A stretch of 64,000 nucleotides of DNA from Pseudomonas sp. WN033 (lineage in GTDB: Bacteria; Pseudomonadota; Gammaproteobacteria; Pseudomonadales; Pseudomonadaceae), in assembly GCA_002287035.1 (NCBI GenBank), contig NSKG01000006.1:1-64000 (forward strand), written 5' to 3'. Position numbers and translations under genes: made by a program. The notes under the pieces were generated by a model. That model was not told the origin of the DNA. It did not search any database and saw only the letters and a program-made list of their open reading frames with translations. Position 1 is the first letter of the stretch, and each line of letters starts with the position of its first letter. Shown piece after piece: positions 52,592-64,000 of this stretch.

Positions 52592-53455
52592 ATGGCGGCG
52601 AAAAAGCGCGGCTTGGGACGAGGACTGGATGCACTGCTCGGGCAGGCCAACGCCGCTCGGCAACCGGTGGAAGACAGCCAGGATCAGCAGCTCAAGGAGC
52701 TGCCGGTCGATCTGATTCAGCGTGGCAAATATCAACCGCGGCGGGACATGGACCCGCAGGCTCTTGAAGAGCTGGCTGAGTCGATCAAGGCCCAGGGTGT
52801 GATGCAGCCGATCGTGGTGCGGCCGATCGATGGCCAGCGCTACGAAATCATTGCCGGTGAGCGGCGCTGGCGGGCGACCCAACTGGCCGGGCTGGACGCT
52901 ATTCCGGCGGTAATCCGCGAGGTTCCGGACGAAGCCGCGATTGCCATGGCGCTGATCGAGAACATCCAGCGTGAAGACCTTAATCCGATCGAAGAAGCCA
53001 TGGCCTTGCAGCGCCTGCAGCAGGAATTCGAGCTGACCCAGCAGGAAGTGGCCAACGCAGTCGGCAAGTCGCGAGTCACAGTCACCAATCTACTGCGTCT
53101 GATGGCCCTGCCGGATGACGTCAAACTGCTGCTCGAGCGTGGCGATATCGAGATGGGCCATGCCCGGGCTCTGCTCGGCCTGCCCTTGGAGCAGCAAACC
53201 CAGGCCGCTCGTCAGGTCGTGGCCAAAGGGTTGACCGTCCGCCAGACCGAAGCGCTGGTTCGCCAATGGCTGAATCCACGCCGTGAGTCAGCCCAGGTTC
53301 GCAGCAATCCGGATATCGACCGGCTGCAACTGGATCTGTCCGAACGACTCGGCGCCGAGGTGAAAATCCAGCACGGCAGCAAGGGCAAGGGCAAGCTGGT
53401 GATCAGCTATAGCTCGCTGGATGAACTGGACGGCGTGTTGATGCACATCAAGTAA
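52592..53455 (+). CDS. parB: Chromosome partitioning protein ParB
   Basis: ParB is the CTP-dependent clamp that loads at parS and spreads. The 287-residue protein has the N-terminal CTP-binding region with GERRWRATQLAG and the ENIQREDLNP helix, a helix-turn-helix TQQEVANAVGKSRVTVTNLLRL that reads parS, and a C-terminal dimer domain. The two recF parS sites, 15-16 kb away, are its expected targets. A small CCACCT/AGGTGG hairpin (53483-53498) follows the stop. Confidence 0.97.
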   Translation: MAAKKRGLGRGLDALLGQANAARQPVEDSQDQQLKELPVDLIQRGKYQPRRDMDPQALEELAESIKAQGVMQPIVVRPIDGQRYEIIAGERRWRATQLAGLDAIPAVIREVPDEAAIAMALIENIQREDLNPIEEAMALQRLQQEFELTQQEVANAVGKSRVTVTNLLRLMALPDDVKLLLERGDIEMGHARALLGLPLEQQTQAARQVVAKGLTVRQTEALVRQWLNPRRESAQVRSNPDIDRLQLDLSERLGAEVKIQHGSKGKGKLVISYSSLDELDGVLMHIK

Positions 53456-53536
53456 GCCGGGGGCTCTACTTTGGTCGCGAACCCACCTGCCAAGGTGGCA
53501 ATAGCGGCGAAAATCGTCCGAATTTCGGGCGGTTTC

Positions 53537-53567
53537 GGTTGAACCCTAAGGTTATTCAACCTATACT
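53537..53567 (+). promoter_or_regulatory. Sigma-70 promoter of the atp operon with an internal inverted repeat
   Basis: TTGAAC (53539-53544) and TATACT (53562-53567) are spaced by 17 bp. GGTTGAA (53537-53543) and TTCAACC (53555-53561) form a perfect 7-bp inverted repeat that overlaps the -35 and abuts the -10, a classic operator position. The 93-bp leader before atpI also holds CTGGTG/CACCAG (53584-53599), a 6-bp hairpin close to the expected mRNA start. Confidence 0.7.
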
Positions 53568-53659
53568 CCTCGCGCTGTTTTGGCTGGTGAACGCACCAGT
53601 TTGTTGCAGGTAACCAACCGGAATGCGCCCGGAAGAGGCCGTATCGCAGGTCAGGGTAA

Positions 53660-54957
<1,298 letters not shown>

Positions 54958-55013
54958 CGCAGTCAGAACCTGTTCAACCAACGACAACCTTGCACTACAA
55001 CCTTGAAACTTAG

Positions 55014-55265
<252 letters not shown>

Positions 55266-55356
55266 TCGATCGACTCTGATAACTGGCAGGGCGCAGGCCC
55301 TGTCAGATCGATCGTCACACCCCAGGTATCAACGAAATAGCACGAGGTAAATCGCT

Positions 55357-55827
55357 GTGAACATTAATCTGACGCTGTTTGGTCAAACGATTGCCTTCGC
55401 TATTTTTGTCTGGTTTTGCATGAAGTTCGTCTGGCCGCCGATCACGGCAGCCATGGCTGAACGCCAGAAAAAAATCGCCGAAGGCCTGGATGCGGCTGGC
55501 CGCGCCCAGCGTGACCTGAGCCTCGCTCAGGAAAAAGCTTCCCAGACCCTGCGTGAGACCAAGGAACAGGCTACTCAGATCATCGAGCAAGCCAACAAGA
55601 GTGCCAACCTCATTATTGAGGAAGCCAAGCAGCAGGCACGTTCCGAAGGTGAGCGCCTGATTGCGGCCGCCAAAGCCGAAATCGAACAAGAAGTGAATCG
55701 CGCCAAGGATCAACTGCGTGCCCAGGTTGCCACACTGGCAGTCAAGGGTGCTGAACAGATCCTGCAGTCCGAGGTGGATTCCAAGGCCCACAATGAGCTG
55801 GTCGAAAAACTGGCCTCACAACTCTAA
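55357..55827 (+). CDS. atpF: ATP synthase F0 subunit b
   Basis: Subunit b is the peripheral stalk: one N-terminal membrane helix (about 5-25, [20 protein letters not shown]) and a long coiled coil for the rest of its 156 residues, rich in alanine, glutamate and lysine. It follows atpE by 91 bp and precedes atpH by 12 bp. Confidence 0.97.
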   Translation: MNINLTLFGQTIAFAIFVWFCMKFVWPPITAAMAERQKKIAEGLDAAGRAQRDLSLAQEKASQTLRETKEQATQIIEQANKSANLIIEEAKQQARSEGERLIAAAKAEIEQEVNRAKDQLRAQVATLAVKGAEQILQSEVDSKAHNELVEKLASQL

Positions 55828-55839
55828 GCGAGGCGAGCG

Positions 55840-56376
55840 ATGGCTACTATCAATACGCTAGCTCGGCCTTACGCCAAAGCCGCTTTCGAGCACGCGTCGA
55901 CAGCCAATCAGCTGGATGCCTGGTCAGGCATGCTGGCTCTGGCAGCCGCTGCGATCAACGAAGCGGTTTTTGCCGATAGAGTGCGCAACCCGGGTCTGAC
56001 CCGTGAGCGCAAGGCCGAGGACCTGCTCATGGTGTGTGAAGGTCAGATCGACGAGGCGTTCGGAAATTTCATCCGGACACTGGCCGAAAATGACCGTCTG
56101 CCCCTGATCCCGGTAATCGCCGAGCTCTATGAGCAACACAAGGCGGAGCACGATCGGAGCGTCGCAGTCGAAGTCGAAAGCGCCTTCGAGCTGAGCGAAG
56201 ATCAACTGAAAACGCTGGCAACCGCACTCTCCAAGCGGTTGGACCGGACAGTGACCCCTCAAGTCACCATCAATCCCGCCCTGATCGGCGGTGTGCTGGT
56301 ACGTGCGGGTGACCTGGTCATCGATGGTTCGGTCCGCGGCAAGCTTGCAAAGCTCGCCGAGGCGTTGAAATCCTGA
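55840..56376 (+). CDS. atpH: ATP synthase F1 subunit delta
   Basis: Delta caps the alpha3-beta3 head and holds subunit b. The 178-residue protein shows the N-terminal ARPYAKAAFEHA motif and the conserved C-terminal block NPALIGGVLVRAGDLVIDGSVRGKLAKL. It sits between atpF and atpA with 17 bp to the latter. Confidence 0.97.
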   Translation: MATINTLARPYAKAAFEHASTANQLDAWSGMLALAAAAINEAVFADRVRNPGLTRERKAEDLLMVCEGQIDEAFGNFIRTLAENDRLPLIPVIAELYEQHKAEHDRSVAVEVESAFELSEDQLKTLATALSKRLDRTVTPQVTINPALIGGVLVRAGDLVIDGSVRGKLAKLAEALKS

Positions 56377-56393
56377 TTTGAGGGACATGGCAC

Positions 56394-57938
56394 ATGCAGC
56401 AACTGAATCCTTCCGAAATTAGCGAAATTATCAAGAAGCGCATCGAGAAACTCGATGTCAGCTCCCAGGCCCGCAATGTCGGCACAATCGTCAGCGTTTC
56501 CGACGGTATCGTGCGCATCCATGGCCTGGCCGATGTAATGTACGGTGAAATGATCGAGTTCCCCGGTGGCGTCTATGGTATGGCGCTGAACCTGGAGCAG
56601 GACTCTGTCGGTGCGGTGGTTCTGGGTGAATACCTGAGCCTGGCCGAGGGCATGACTGCCCAGTGCACCGGCCGCATCCTTGAAGTACCGGTTGGTCCGG
56701 AACTGCTGGGCCGCGTCGTTGACGCGCTGGGCAATCCGATCGACGGCAAGGGCGCGATCGATGCCAAGGCTACCGACGCGGTCGAAAAAGTCGCCCCGGG
56801 CGTGATCTGGCGTAAGTCGGTCGACCAGCCGGTTCAGACCGGTTACAAGTCGGTTGACGCGATGATTCCGATCGGCCGTGGCCAGCGTGAGCTGATCATC
56901 GGTGACCGTCAGACCGGTAAGACCGCCATGGCGGTTGATGCGATCATCAACCAGAAAGGCTCCGGCATCAAATGTATCTACGTAGCCGTTGGTCAGAAGC
57001 AGTCGACCATTGCCAACGTGGTACGCAAGCTGGAAGAGCACGACGCTCTGGCGCACACCGTGGTGGTTGCCGCATCGGCTTCCGACCCGGCTGCCCTGCA
57101 GTTCCTGGCGCCCTACGCCGGCTGCACCATGGGTGAATACTTCCGTGACCGTGGCGAAGACGCACTGATCATCTATGATGACCTGTCCAAGCAGGCTGTG
57201 GCTTACCGCCAGATCTCCCTGCTGCTGCGTCGTCCGCCGGGCCGTGAAGCCTACCCGGGTGACGTGTTCTATCTCCACAGCCGTCTGCTTGAGCGTGCCT
57301 CGCGCGTCTCTGAAGAGTACGTTGAGAAGTTCACCAATGGTGAAGTGAAAGGCCAGACCGGTTCCTTGACCGCGCTGCCGATCATCGAAACCCAGGCCGG
57401 TGACGTATCTGCGTTCGTTCCGACCAACGTGATCTCGATCACCGACGGTCAGATCTTCCTCGAGTCCAACCTGTTCAACTCGGGTATCCGTCCGGCCGTT
57501 AACGCCGGTATCTCGGTATCGCGTGTTGGTGGTGCGGCCCAGACCAAGATCATCAAGAAGCTGTCCGGTGGTATTCGTACCGCGCTGGCCCAGTTCCGTG
57601 AACTGGCGGCCTTTGCCCAGTTCGCCTCCGATCTGGACGAAGCGACCCGCAAGCAGCTCGAGCACGGTCAGCGTGTTACCGAGCTGATGAAGCAGGACCA
57701 GTATGCGCCGATGTCGATCGCCGAAATGGCCATCAGCATCTACGCCGCCGAGAAGGGCTTCCTGAACGATGTCGAACTGAACAAGGTCGGCGCCTTCGAG
57801 AAGGCCATGCTCGCCTACTTCAAGCGTGATAAGGCCGATCTGCTGGCCAAGATCAACGAGAAGGGCGACTACAACGACGAGATCGAAGCCGGTATCAAGT
57901 CTGGCATCGAGAACTTCAAGGCGACCCAAAGCTGGTAA
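56394..57938 (+). CDS. atpA: ATP synthase F1 subunit alpha
   Basis: Alpha carries the noncatalytic nucleotide sites. The 514-residue protein has Walker [16 protein letters not shown] near 170, [44 protein letters not shown] and the arginine-finger region around [11 protein letters not shown]. It sits in the conserved operon order and atpG follows after 71 bp. Confidence 0.99.
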   Translation: MQQLNPSEISEIIKKRIEKLDVSSQARNVGTIVSVSDGIVRIHGLADVMYGEMIEFPGGVYGMALNLEQDSVGAVVLGEYLSLAEGMTAQCTGRILEVPVGPELLGRVVDALGNPIDGKGAIDAKATDAVEKVAPGVIWRKSVDQPVQTGYKSVDAMIPIGRGQRELIIGDRQTGKTAMAVDAIINQKGSGIKCIYVAVGQKQSTIANVVRKLEEHDALAHTVVVAASASDPAALQFLAPYAGCTMGEYFRDRGEDALIIYDDLSKQAVAYRQISLLLRRPPGREAYPGDVFYLHSRLLERASRVSEEYVEKFTNGEVKGQTGSLTALPIIETQAGDVSAFVPTNVISITDGQIFLESNLFNSGIRPAVNAGISVSRVGGAAQTKIIKKLSGGIRTALAQFRELAAFAQFASDLDEATRKQLEHGQRVTELMKQDQYAPMSIAEMAISIYAAEKGFLNDVELNKVGAFEKAMLAYFKRDKADLLAKINEKGDYNDEIEAGIKSGIENFKATQSW

Positions 57939-58009
57939 GCCGAGCGCGGGGCATGGTGACATGTCCCGCTTCGTGCGACCCGGCCAAGGGCTAACCTGAA
58001 AGGTGTGAC

Positions 58010-58870
58010 ATGGCAGGCGCAAAAGAGATTCGCACCAAGATTGCGAGTATTAAAAGTACGCAGAAGATCACCAGCGCCATGGAAAAGGTGGCGGTCAGCA
58101 AAATGCGCAAGGCACAGCAGCGCATGGCCGCCAGCCGTCCCTACGCTGAGCGGATCCGTCAGGTAATTGGCCATCTGGCCAATGCCAACCCGGAATACCG
58201 CCACCCGTTCATGCAAGAGCGTGAAGTCAAGCGGGTGGGGTATATCGTGGTCAGCACGGACCGTGGTCTCTGCGGTGGCTTGAACACCAACCTGTTCAAG
58301 GCACTGGTTCAGAACATGAAGGAATGGCGTGATCGCAACGTTGAAACCGACCTGTGCGTGATCGGTAGCAAGGGCGCCAGCTTCTTCCGCAGCTTCGGCG
58401 GTAACGTCGTGGCAGCCATCAGCCACCTGGGCGAAGCGCCGTCGGTCAATGACCTGATCGGTAGCGTCAAGGTGATGCTCGATGGTTATCACGAAGGCCG
58501 TATCGACCGTCTGTACCTGGTATCCAATACTTTCATCAACACCATGGTGCAACAGCCCACGGTGGAGCAGATGATCCCGCTGGTGGCGTCGGAAAGCGAC
58601 GAACTCCAGGAACGTTGGGATTACCTGTATGAGCCGGATGCCCAGGCGCTGCTGGATGGCCTGCTGACTCGTTACATTGAGTCCCAGGTGTACCAGTCAG
58701 TGGTCGAGAACAATGCTTGCGAACAAGCGGCCCGGATGATCGCGATGAAGAGCGCGACTGACAACGCCGGTGAGCTCATCAACAATTTGCAGCTCATCTA
58801 CAACAAGGCCCGTCAGGCAGCGATCACCCAGGAAATTTCGGAAATCGTCGGCGGCGCCGCCGCGGTTTGA
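58010..58870 (+). CDS. atpG: ATP synthase F1 subunit gamma
   Basis: Gamma is the central rotating shaft. The 286-residue protein has the N-terminal helix [20 protein letters not shown] and [15 protein letters not shown], and the C-terminal helix [14 protein letters not shown]. The two helices form the coiled coil that enters the head. Confidence 0.98.
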   Translation: MAGAKEIRTKIASIKSTQKITSAMEKVAVSKMRKAQQRMAASRPYAERIRQVIGHLANANPEYRHPFMQEREVKRVGYIVVSTDRGLCGGLNTNLFKALVQNMKEWRDRNVETDLCVIGSKGASFFRSFGGNVVAAISHLGEAPSVNDLIGSVKVMLDGYHEGRIDRLYLVSNTFINTMVQQPTVEQMIPLVASESDELQERWDYLYEPDAQALLDGLLTRYIESQVYQSVVENNACEQAARMIAMKSATDNAGELINNLQLIYNKARQAAITQEISEIVGGAAAV

Positions 58871-60283
<1,413 letters not shown>

Positions 60284-60326
60284 TGGGTAGCGCCCGCGCA
60301 AGCGGGCGCAGAACCGAGGCAAAACA

Positions 60327-60770
60327 ATGGCTATGACAGTGCACTGCGATATCGTAAGCGCGGAAGAAGAGCTGTTCTCAGGCCTGGTCGAAATGGTCGT
60401 GGCCCATGGCAACATGGGTGATCTGGGTATTTTGCCCGGTCACACCCCACTGCTGACCGACCTCAAGCCGGGCCCGGTTCGGGTGATCAAGCAGGATGGC
60501 AGCGAAGAGGTGTACTACATCTCTGGCGGCTACTTGGAAGTTCAGCCGAGCATGGTCAAGGTGCTCGCCGACACGGCTATCCGTGCTGGCGACATCGATG
60601 AAGCAGCCGCTCTGGAAGCGAAGAAGGCCGCAGAAAAGGCTCTTAACGAGAAAGGCGCCGAGTTTGACTACGGTTCGGCCTCCGCCCGTCTCGCTGAAGC
60701 CGCCGCCCAGCTTCGTACCGTGCAGGAAATGCGCAAGAAATACGGTGGACCGGCGCTTAACAACCGCTAA
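60327..60770 (+). CDS. atpC: ATP synthase F1 subunit epsilon
   Basis: Epsilon links the shaft to the c-ring and can inhibit hydrolysis. The 147-residue protein has the beta-sandwich start [20 protein letters not shown] and [20 protein letters not shown], then two C-terminal helices. The ATG at 60327 matches the family; an ATG six bases later is possible. The operon ends at a strong terminator 8 bp after the stop. Confidence 0.97.
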   Translation: MAMTVHCDIVSAEEELFSGLVEMVVAHGNMGDLGILPGHTPLLTDLKPGPVRVIKQDGSEEVYYISGGYLEVQPSMVKVLADTAIRAGDIDEAAALEAKKAAEKALNEKGAEFDYGSASARLAEAAAQLRTVQEMRKKYGGPALNNR

Positions 60771-60777
60771 CCCCGTC

Positions 60778-60805
60778 AAAAAAGGCAGCTTCGGCTGCCT
60801 TTTTT
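60778..60805 (+). terminator. Intrinsic terminator of the atp operon
   Basis: AAAAAAGGCAGC and GCTGCCTTTTTT form a 12-bp stem closed by TTCG, with the T run inside the right arm. The strand-symmetric A/T runs would also stop transcription from the right. Confidence 0.92.
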
Positions 60806-60898
60806 GTTGAAGCGGCAAAGACCGCGGACCTCCAGCCCCCGAGCACTTTTTTGTTATTATCCGCCCCCTGTCTTCGTTATCCCTAAAAGGACCCGCCG

Positions 60899-62263
60899 AT
60901 GAATCTGCACGTCGTCATTCTGGCCGCCGGCCAAGGCACCCGTATGCGTTCTGCGCTGCCGAAGGTTCTGCACCCGGTGGCCGGCAAGCCGATGCTGGGT
61001 CATGCGATTGACTGTGCCCGGGCGCTGGCACCGCAAAAGATTCATGTGGTGATTGGCCATGGTGCCGAACTGGTTCGTGAACGGCTGGATGCCGAGGATA
61101 TCAACTGGGTATTACAGGCCGAGCAGCTGGGCACTGGTCATGCAGTGGCACAGGCCTTGCCGCAGATCGAGGCGGCCGAGCAGATTCTGGTGCTGTACGG
61201 CGATGTGCCGCTGCTGCGGGTCGAGACCCTGCAGGCGCTCAGCATCCAGGCCGGCACCGAGGCCTTGGGGCTGCTGACCGTAGAGATGGTCGACCCGACC
61301 GGCTATGGACGCATTGTGCGCAACGCTGCCGGTGAGGTGCAGGCGATTGTCGAGCAGAAGGACGCCAGCGCCGAGCAATTGCAAATCCGTGAAGGCAACA
61401 CCGGCATCATGGCGCTGCCCGGACGCTACGCTGCCGACTGGCTCAGCAGTCTGTCCAATGACAATGCCCAGGGCGAGTATTACCTGACCGATGTGGTGGC
61501 TTTGGCGGTCAGCCAGCAGGTGCCAGTTCAGGTAGCCCAGCCCCAGGATGAAGACGAGGTGATGGGTGCCAACAATCGCCAGCAACTGGCGGTGCTGGAG
61601 CGGGTCTATCAGCGCCGTCAGGCCGAACGGCTAATGGTCCAGGGGGTAACCCTGCTGGATCCGGCACGGCTGGATGTACGCGGTGAGATTCAGGTCGGAC
61701 GGGATATTCTGATCGACATCAACGTGGTGCTTGAAGGTCGGGTGGTGATTGAGGACAACGTTGAGATCGGTCCCAATTGTGTGCTCAAAGATTGCGTGAT
61801 TGGCGCTGGCAGTGTGATCAAGGCCTTCAGTCATCTTGAAGGCGCCGAGGTTGGCCCCCACTGCGATGTTGGCCCTTATGCCCGGCTACGGCCCGGCACC
61901 CGCCTGGCGGCCAAGGCCAAAATCGGCAATTTCGTCGAGACCAAGAAAGCCGAGATCGGTGCTGGAGCCAAGATCAATCACCTGTCCTACGTCGGTGATG
62001 CCGAAGTTGGAGCCGGTGCCAATATCGGTGCTGGTACCATCACCTGCAACTACGACGGGGTCAACAAGTTCAAGACCCGGATTGGTGAGGGAGCTTTCAT
62101 TGGCTCCAATACTGCGTTGGTTGCCCCGGTCTCGATTGGTGATGGTGCCACGACCGGTGCTGGCTCCACCATTACCCAGGATGTTCCGGCCGGCGATCTG
62201 GGTGTGGGCCGGGCCAAGCAGCGCAATATTGGTGGCTGGAAACGTCCGCAGAAACAGGGCTGA
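60899..62263 (+). CDS. glmU: Bifunctional UDP-N-acetylglucosamine pyrophosphorylase / glucosamine-1-phosphate acetyltransferase
   Basis: GlmU makes UDP-GlcNAc for peptidoglycan and LPS. The N-terminal uridyltransferase domain starts [22 protein letters not shown], and LYGDVPLL holds the metal aspartate. After about residue 250 a left-handed beta-helix of hexapeptide repeats carries the acetyltransferase, with [11 protein letters not shown] as the active region and a C-terminal KRPQ. The length is 454 residues. It stands between the atp terminator and the CFA synthase gene; atp-glmU adjacency is usual in gammaproteobacteria. Confidence 0.98.
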   Translation: MNLHVVILAAGQGTRMRSALPKVLHPVAGKPMLGHAIDCARALAPQKIHVVIGHGAELVRERLDAEDINWVLQAEQLGTGHAVAQALPQIEAAEQILVLYGDVPLLRVETLQALSIQAGTEALGLLTVEMVDPTGYGRIVRNAAGEVQAIVEQKDASAEQLQIREGNTGIMALPGRYAADWLSSLSNDNAQGEYYLTDVVALAVSQQVPVQVAQPQDEDEVMGANNRQQLAVLERVYQRRQAERLMVQGVTLLDPARLDVRGEIQVGRDILIDINVVLEGRVVIEDNVEIGPNCVLKDCVIGAGSVIKAFSHLEGAEVGPHCDVGPYARLRPGTRLAAKAKIGNFVETKKAEIGAGAKINHLSYVGDAEVGAGANIGAGTITCNYDGVNKFKTRIGEGAFIGSNTALVAPVSIGDGATTGAGSTITQDVPAGDLGVGRAKQRNIGGWKRPQKQG

Positions 62264-62379
62264 GCTGAGGCCTCTGATCGGCTTGGGCTAAGGGCACCAT
62301 ACAAAAACGCAATCACTCCTGTGCCGTGACCCTGTTCTATAGTTAAAGGGGTATGGCCGACGGACACAGGAGAATCCGT

Positions 62380-63564
62380 ATGCTGGTGAAGCTTTCCCCT
62401 AGCTTGCGCAACCTGCAACTGCCGTTGCGATTGACCCTCAAGGGCGGACCGACCCTCGATCTGGGCCCTGATCCAAGGGTGACCCTGGAGATCCAGGATT
62501 TGAGCTTGCTTGAGGAGCTGACTGAACCTAGTCTGGACAAGCTGGGCGAAGCCTACATTTCCAGACGGATGGAAATTCATGGCCCGATCATGGATGTGAT
62601 TGAAGTGGCCGATATGCTCAGCAAGGGGTTGCTGGGCGATGATCCCGGTCCAGCGCCGCAGCGTCAGGCGCATGACAAGCACACCGATGCGGCAGCGGTT
62701 TCCTACCATTATGACCTTTCCAACGAGTTCTACAGCCTGTGGCTGGACCCGGAAATGGTCTATTCCTGCGCCTATTTTCACTCGGTTAATGACAGTCTGG
62801 CCCAGGCCCAACGACAGAAGCTGGACCACCTGTGTCGCAAGCTGCGACTGCAACCGGGGGAGCGCTTGCTGGATGTCGGCTGTGGCTGGGGCGGGCTGGC
62901 CCGCCATGCTGCCCGGCACTACGGCGTCGAGGTGTATGGCATTACCCTGAGTCAGGCGCAACTGGAGCTGGGCCGGGAGAAGAACGCCGCCGCCGGGCTC
63001 GACCAGCATATTCAGCTGGAGCTGCAGGACTACCGTGACCTGCAGGGGCAGGAGCAATTCGACAAGGTGGTCAGCGTCGGCATGTTCGAGCACGTTGGCC
63101 ATGCCAATCTGGATGCCTACTTCAAGGTTCTCCACGATCAGGTCAAGCCCGGTGGGCTGGTGATGAATCATGGCATTACCTCCAAGCACATCGACGGTCG
63201 TCAGGTGGGGCGTGGTGCCGGGGACTTCATTGGCCGCTACGTGTTTCCCCATGGCGAGCTACCACACCTGGCCATGGCGGTGTCGAGCATGAGCGAACAG
63301 GGGCTTGAAGTGGTCGATGTCGAGAGCCTGCGCCTGCACTATGCCCGAACCCTGGAATGCTGGAGCGACAATCTTGAACGACAGCTTGAACGAGCCAGGA
63401 CGTTGATCGACGACAAGGCTCTGCGGATCTGGCGGATCTATCTGGCCGGATGTGCCTACGGCTTTCGCCGCAATTGGATGAATATTCACCAGATACTGGC
63501 GGTCAAACCGCATGCCGACGGCAGTCATCACTTGCCATGGACCCGCGCTGATCTGTACCGTTAG
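62380..63564 (+). CDS. Cyclopropane-fatty-acid-phospholipid synthase family protein
   Basis: These SAM-dependent enzymes add a methylene group across membrane phospholipid double bonds. The 394-residue protein has an N-terminal lipid-binding domain (about 1-100), the block SYHYDLSNEFYSLWLDPEMVYSCAYF, SAM-binding DVGCGWGGL at 165-173, and VGMFEHVGHANLDAYF. The ATG at 62380 has AGGAGA upstream; the frame extends to 62353 without support. Family members include related methyltransferases of other specificity, so the exact product is open. A second housekeeping Cfa may exist elsewhere. Confidence 0.9.
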   Translation: MLVKLSPSLRNLQLPLRLTLKGGPTLDLGPDPRVTLEIQDLSLLEELTEPSLDKLGEAYISRRMEIHGPIMDVIEVADMLSKGLLGDDPGPAPQRQAHDKHTDAAAVSYHYDLSNEFYSLWLDPEMVYSCAYFHSVNDSLAQAQRQKLDHLCRKLRLQPGERLLDVGCGWGGLARHAARHYGVEVYGITLSQAQLELGREKNAAAGLDQHIQLELQDYRDLQGQEQFDKVVSVGMFEHVGHANLDAYFKVLHDQVKPGGLVMNHGITSKHIDGRQVGRGAGDFIGRYVFPHGELPHLAMAVSSMSEQGLEVVDVESLRLHYARTLECWSDNLERQLERARTLIDDKALRIWRIYLAGCAYGFRRNWMNIHQILAVKPHADGSHHLPWTRADLYR

Positions 63565-63611
63565 GCAGCGCATCGGGCGGTAGTGGGTATCGAACAGCTG
63601 GGGGAAGGGTT

Positions 63612-64000
63612 ATGCGCACGGTTTTGGCGCTGATGATTGCAGGTTGGCTGATAACCGTCAGTAGCTGGGTGATGGCCGAGCTGCCAATGCAGGCCCTGCC
63701 CTTAGGAGACGAGTTGTTTCAACTGGAACTGGCCGATGATCCGATCAGCCGACAGCAGGGCCTGATGGGCCGTGAGTCGCTGGATACCAATGGCGGCATG
63801 CTGTTTGATTTTCCCGCCGGCACCCGACCGGCGATCTGGATGCGCAACATGCTCATCAGCCTGGATCTGCTGTTTGTTGATGATCGGGGACAACTGGTGC
63901 AGATCTTTGAACAGGTGCCGCCGTGCCAGGCCATGCCCTGCCCGATTTACCGCGCCGAGCAGCCGTTGCGCTTTGTCATCGAGCTGGCTGCTGGTAGTGT
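63612..64000 (+). CDS. DUF192 family secreted protein, 3' end beyond the window
   Basis: The visible 129 codons encode a signal peptide (about 1-22, ending VMA) and a DUF192 domain with SRQQGLMGRESLDTNGGMLFDF and the conserved IWMRNMLISLDLLFVDD. DUF192 proteins are small and mostly periplasmic, with no firm function. AAGGG precedes the ATG. Two cysteines in VPPCQAMPCP may pair. The window ends before the stop, and little is likely to be missing. Confidence 0.88.
   Translation, partial: MRTVLALMIAGWLITVSSWVMAELPMQALPLGDELFQLELADDPISRQQGLMGRESLDTNGGMLFDFPAGTRPAIWMRNMLISLDLLFVDDRGQLVQIFEQVPPCQAMPCPIYRAEQPLRFVIELAAGS

Noticed and set aside
56259-58022. A 587-codon open frame antisense to atpA
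   Set aside because: It mirrors atpA codons in GC-rich DNA, has no Shine-Dalgarno or recognisable domain, and the atpA reading is certain.

Overview
The window is a 64 kb piece of a GC-rich gammaproteobacterial chromosome centred on the replication origin. It is most likely from Pseudomonas sensu lato or a close relative such as Halopseudomonas. Three things point there: the order dnaA-dnaN-recF-gyrB facing rpmH-rnpA-yidD-yidC-mnmE, then mnmG-rsmG-parA-parB-atpIBEFHAGDC-glmU; the Pseudomonas-type trpI/trpBA pair; and two perfect TGTTCCACGTGGAACA parS sites inside recF. No rRNA, tRNA, CRISPR array, prophage or complete insertion sequence was seen. The species is an inference and was not checked against a database.

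Layout. 1-8 kb is accessory: the 3' part of an aldehyde dehydrogenase, an MFS transporter, a nitronate monooxygenase, two LysE/RhtB exporters with an AraC regulator between them, an EamA exporter and a zinc-ADH-like quinone reductase. 8-12.3 kb holds a large CHASE/PAS/GGDEF/EAL protein and an aminopeptidase-like lipoprotein coupled to trpI. 12.3-15.4 kb is trpI divergent from trpBA, closed by a 139-bp inverted-repeat element lying exactly between the stop codons of trpA and aroE. 15.4-34 kb is origin-proximal housekeeping: aroE-hemF-tsaC-dprA and a tsaP-like LysM gene leftward; def-fmt-rsmB-trkA-trkH rightward; PilZ, LpxL-type acyltransferase, tag and yfaZ leftward; glyQ-glyS-gmhB-plsC-pilU-like rightward. 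34-41 kb is the leftward dnaA-dnaN-recF-gyrB-lipoprotein block.

oriC lies in the dnaA/rpmH intergenic region (about 40.85-41.29 kb) with TTATCCACA-type DnaA boxes and AT-rich DNA. To its right are rpmH-rnpA-yidD-yidC and mnmE. A cytosine-use operon (codB, a short PucR-type regulator, codA, leftward) separates mnmE from mnmG. A second DnaA-box cluster with AT-rich DNA sits just upstream of mnmG. mnmG-rsmG-parA-parB, the complete ATP synthase operon and its strong terminator follow, then glmU, a cyclopropane-fatty-acid synthase type methyltransferase and a DUF192 protein cut by the window end.

The genes serve replication initiation and segregation (dnaA, dnaN, recF, gyrB, parA, parB, parS, oriC), translation and RNA modification (rpmH, rnpA, mnmE, mnmG, rsmG, rsmB, def, fmt, glyQS, tsaC), envelope and lipid synthesis (yidC, glmU, gmhB, plsC, LpxL-like, CFA synthase), energy (atp) and amino-acid or nucleobase metabolism. 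I found no convincing undescribed multi-gene system. The most unusual signals are non-coding: the element at the shared trpA/aroE stop site, nested inverted repeats after the pilU-like gene, parS palindromes encoding the same peptide twice in RecF, the mnmG-side DnaA-box cluster, a candidate operator upstream of codB, and hairpins covering ribosome binding sites of two exporter genes.
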